Shown here: positions 61,793 to 64,000 of the stretch, piece by piece
How positions within the stretch are numbered: the stretch's first letter is position 1
Layout of the letters: each line of letters starts with the position of its first letter
Source of the DNA: Myxococcota bacterium
GTDB lineage: Bacteria > Myxococcota_A > UBA9160 > UBA4427
Reading direction: 5' to 3'
Assembly: GCA_028823175.1 (NCBI GenBank)
Contig: JAPKBZ010000012.1
Span: 1-64,000, forward strand
Length of the DNA: 64,000 bases
Program-made: the position numbers and the translations under genes
Notes under the pieces: generated by a model
Told to the model about the DNA's origin: nothing
Seen by the model: the letters and a program-made list of their open reading frames with translations, nothing else
Databases searched by the model: none

Positions 61793-62488
61793 CTAGAGTT
61801 TTTCGACCGCGCCGAAAGTGCCGAAGAAATGTTCGGTCCAGTTCGAGAGCAGGGGAGGGAGATCCGGCAGCCCGAGACTTCGCAATTCGTCGGCGATCGG
61901 ATGGGTCCCGAGTTCAAGAAGCACCCCTTCACCCCCTGGCACGGTGGCCTCGCCCCGCCCACCCCGACTGAACTCGGTACGGTGGGGCACCCCCTGGATC
62001 AGGGTATACCCGGTGGCCAGCGTATCGGGCGTCTCTCCCTCGCCGCCCCGGGGCAGGGTCAGGGTCAAGACGTGTTCGCCCCCCATATCGAGACGACACG
62101 TCGCCGAGCCCTCGGCGACGCTGAAATCAATCTCTTCGACGGTCTTGGGAAACCCCCAGATCGTCAGGCCCGCCTCCTGGGTAAACGACTGGTTGACGGG
62201 AAGGTGGTGAATATAGGTGCCCACCTCGGCGTCGGGCTGGCCGGCAGGGCGCACAAAGAAAACGACGCCTACCTCGTCGTAATCGCCGAGGTCATTATCC
62301 CGATAGTCGACCACCACCAGGCAGAGTTGGGTCTTTCCCGGAGCGATTTCATCCGCCTCGAACTCCGCAGGAATGATCTGGCTCGCCACCTCGCGGTCGA
62401 CCATGTACATGACAGTCCCCGAGGAAGCGTCGCGCACCGCCACGGGTAGCTGGACCCTCTGCCCCTGGATCTCGTAGCTGCTGCTCAT
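61793..62488 (-). CDS. Acetoacetate decarboxylase-family protein
   Basis: 231 residues from the ATG at 62488 (GGGGAG upstream). ADC-family landmarks: QLCLVVVDYRDNDLGDYDEV, VGVVFFVRPAG, and EAGLTIWGFPKTVEEIDFSV, where the lysine in GFPK is the Schiff-base residue. Classical ADC makes acetone from acetoacetate, but many members act on other beta-keto acids or have lost decarboxylase activity. Confidence 0.82.
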   Translation of the reverse strand: MSSSYEIQGQRVQLPVAVRDASSGTVMYMVDREVASQIIPAEFEADEIAPGKTQLCLVVVDYRDNDLGDYDEVGVVFFVRPAGQPDAEVGTYIHHLPVNQSFTQEAGLTIWGFPKTVEEIDFSVAEGSATCRLDMGGEHVLTLTLPRGGEGETPDTLATGYTLIQGVPHRTEFSRGGRGEATVPGGEGVLLELGTHPIADELRSLGLPDLPPLLSNWTEHFFGTFGAVEKL

Positions 62489-62554
62489 GGAATATCTCCC
62501 CGTCAAAGGTCAGGGAACCAAGGCTACACGAGTTGTATCCGGCCGCCCAGAGAT

Positions 62555-62589
62555 GGATTCGGTGCCAGGGAACTGCCTGACACCGAACC
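62555..62589. repeat. Imperfect inverted repeat (hairpin) between genes
   Basis: GGATTCGGTGCCAGG (62555-62569) pairs 13 of 15 with CCTGACACCGAACCC (62576-62590) around a 6-nt loop. It follows the stop of the minus-strand gene at 62601 by about 11 nt and could act as a terminator or be a copy of a dispersed palindromic repeat. Confidence 0.6.
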
Positions 62590-62600
62590 CATTGGGGGTT

Positions 62601-63572
62601 TTACGCGAACGCCGAGAGTCGATCCCGAATCGTCGCCTGGGCTTCGTTCATGATTCGATCGATCAGCTCCTGACACGTCGGGATATCGTGGATCAACCCC
62701 GCCACCATGCCACAGCTCCAGGCGCCCGCGTCCAGGTCGCCCTCGCGCATGATCTTGGGATAGACGCCCCCAACGAGCTGAGCGATATCCTCGATGCCGA
62801 GTTCATCACCCTTGGAGTTTTCGATTTCGACGATCTTCTCCACCGCGGCATTATTGAGAACGCGCTCGGTATTTCTCAGTCCGCGCATGATCAGGCGCGT
62901 GTCGAGTTCGCTCGCATTCACGATGGCCTGCTTGACGTTTTCGTGAACTGGGGCCTCCTGGGTCGCGATGAAGCGAGTGCCCATATTGATGCCCTCCGCT
63001 CCCATGGCTAGGGCGGCGACGAGTTGCTGGGAGCAGCCGATTCCGCCCGATGCCACGAAGGGAATCTTCATCTCCTCGGCGACCCGGGGCAGCAGGATCA
63101 TGTTGGGGATATCGTCCTCACCAGGATGGCCGCCGCATTCGAAGCCATCGACGCTTACCGCGTCGCAGCCGATCTTTTCGGCCTTGAGGGAGTGACGAAC
63201 GGAGGTGCATTTGTGGATGACCTTGATGCCCGCTTCCTTGAGTGCGGGCATATATTTTTCGGGGCTGCGGCCGGCGGTTTCAACAATCTTGACCCCGCCT
63301 TCGACGATCGACTGGATATAGCCGGGGTAATCGGGCGCGGCGAAGCCCGGGAGGAAGGTGAGATTCACCCCGATGGGCTTGTCGGTCATCTTGCGACAGC
63401 GGGCGATCTCGTTGGCGAGATCTTCGGGGGTGGGTTGGGTCAGCCCGGTAATGATCCCGAGGCCGCCGGCATTCGAGACCGCTGCCGCCATTTCGGCGAG
63501 GCCCACGTGATGCATGCCGCCCTGGATGATCGGGTGCTCGATGCCAAATAATTCAGTGATTTGGGTCTTCAT
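62601..63572 (-). CDS. Nitronate monooxygenase-like FMN oxidoreductase
   Basis: 323 residues. EHPIIQGGMHHVGLAEMAAA, then VSNAGGLGIITG, is the N-terminal FMN-site segment; FVASGGIGCSQQLVAALAMG and GINMGTRFIATQE complete the family (2-nitropropane dioxygenase/ nitronate monooxygenase, and FMN-dependent enoyl reductases). The catalytic His of class I nitronate monooxygenases is not certain, so the reaction may differ, for instance a flavin-dependent reductase. Confidence 0.85.
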   Translation of the reverse strand: MKTQITELFGIEHPIIQGGMHHVGLAEMAAAVSNAGGLGIITGLTQPTPEDLANEIARCRKMTDKPIGVNLTFLPGFAAPDYPGYIQSIVEGGVKIVETAGRSPEKYMPALKEAGIKVIHKCTSVRHSLKAEKIGCDAVSVDGFECGGHPGEDDIPNMILLPRVAEEMKIPFVASGGIGCSQQLVAALAMGAEGINMGTRFIATQEAPVHENVKQAIVNASELDTRLIMRGLRNTERVLNNAAVEKIVEIENSKGDELGIEDIAQLVGGVYPKIMREGDLDAGAWSCGMVAGLIHDIPTCQELIDRIMNEAQATIRDRLSAFA

Positions 63573-63671
63573 ATCGTCCCCTCAGGTTTTTCGGAAAGCC
63601 GGGCCTGGACGAAGGTGCCGATTGCGGGGAGTCGCGGGTGCAATCGCCGAGGCCGGATCACTCACTCTTGC

Positions 63672-64000
63672 TCAATTCTCTTGGGGATACTCGCCCATGG
63701 CGCGGAGGCTCACCAGAGCCTCGCTCTCCGCGCCGCCATCCTCGGGATACTCAACATAGATCGGGGAAGACCAGGCGCGGGGCTCCGCCTCGGAGAGACA
63801 ATCATCCGCGGCAGGCGCCAGGTTTCCGCACGGCTCGACCTGCACGCAGGCCCCGCTCTCATCGTAACGGCAGCCCAGGGGGTTCTCGCCATGAATCAAC
63901 AGAGCGGGCGCCTCGATGGCGCGCGCGTAGTAGACCGTATCGCGCTGGGCCCCGGTAAATTCCGTATCCGAGAATTCGATCACACAACCCGAACCGTCCG
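63672..64000 (-). CDS. DUF3604 protein, C-terminal part (cut by window edge)
   Basis: The frame is open to the right window edge, so only about 108 C-terminal residues are visible. QRDTVYYARAIEAPALLIHG, CRYDESGACVQVEPCG, and DDCLSEAEPRAWSSPIYVEY are the typical end of DUF3604 proteins, large metal-dependent PHP-like proteins often exported. The full gene begins beyond 64000. Confidence 0.85.
   Translation of the reverse strand, partial: DGSGCVIEFSDTEFTGAQRDTVYYARAIEAPALLIHGENPLGCRYDESGACVQVEPCGNLAPAADDCLSEAEPRAWSSPIYVEYPEDGGAESEALVSLRAMGEYPQEN

Noticed and set aside
1-64000. tRNA, rRNA, CRISPR array, insertion sequence, phage or origin
   Set aside because: None was seen: no cloverleaf candidates, no spaced direct-repeat arrays beyond short duplications, no transposase or integrase motifs.

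Overview
The window is GC-rich bacterial chromosome with dense, mostly short operons. No rRNA, tRNA, CRISPR array, transposase or phage gene could be supported. The gene mix suggests a heterotrophic, probably aerobic Gram-negative: lipoproteins, a Tat-exported quinoprotein, a PEP-CTERM protein and sigma-54 control. It carries three P450s, many short-chain dehydrogenases, a CaiB-type CoA transferase, a haloalkane dehalogenase, several proteins of F420-linked families, inositol-phosphate synthase and a selenoprotein. This fits Myxococcota, Binatota or other 'Deltaproteobacteria'-like lineages, but no marker gene here settles the taxonomy.

Layout. 0.5-8.3 kb: PpiC-type isomerase, DUF2889 protein, Ddn-like protein, three SDRs, an MBL hydrolase and a RegB/RegA-like redox two-component pair. 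8.3-11.3 kb: a DUF411 protein and a GAF/AAA+ sigma-54 activator, divergent from a strong -24/-12 promoter that faces a small unknown gene. 11.3-18.1 kb: class III aminotransferase, P450, PEP-CTERM protein, cation/proton antiporter and inositol-phosphate synthase. 18.3-33 kb: mostly small envelope, lipoprotein and stress genes (monohaem cytochrome lipoprotein, cyclophilin, MTH1-like Nudix, aquaporin, ArsC, haem-binding protein, DksA-like protein, haloalkane dehalogenase, NTF2-like folds). 33-34.7 kb: alanine dehydrogenase with a divergent Lrp/AsnC regulator.

34.8-43.7 kb is the most distinctive part. A CYP51 sterol 14alpha-demethylase fused to a 3Fe-4S ferredoxin heads a tight six-gene minus-strand run (NTF2-like, unknown duplicated protein, extended SDR, flippase-like membrane protein, VOC protein). 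It diverges from a beta-hydroxyacid dehydrogenase / TetR / CoA-transferase operon across a promoter containing a perfect 8-bp inverted repeat. 43.7-46.4 kb: an LLM oxidoreductase whose only plausible start is CTG, two membrane proteins, and a glutathione peroxidase with an in-frame TGA (selenocysteine) followed by a near-ideal bacterial SECIS hairpin. 46.7-50.0 kb: a compact tryptophan-tryptophylquinone amine dehydrogenase operon (mauB-E-D-A plus cytochrome c), every junction a 4-nt overlap. 50.2-64 kb: FAH-family hydrolase, GNAT, Coq4-like protein, Na+/solute symporter pair, SCP2-PhyH fusion, MarC, an APH-fold kinase, a P450, an aldehyde dehydrogenase, an acetoacetate-decarboxylase-family protein, a nitronate-monooxygenase-like protein, and the C-terminus of a DUF3604 protein cut by the window edge.

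Taken together the genes point to oxidative metabolism of lipid-, sterol- or amine-type substrates with matching redox sensing and peroxide defence. Function assignments are by motif recognition only.
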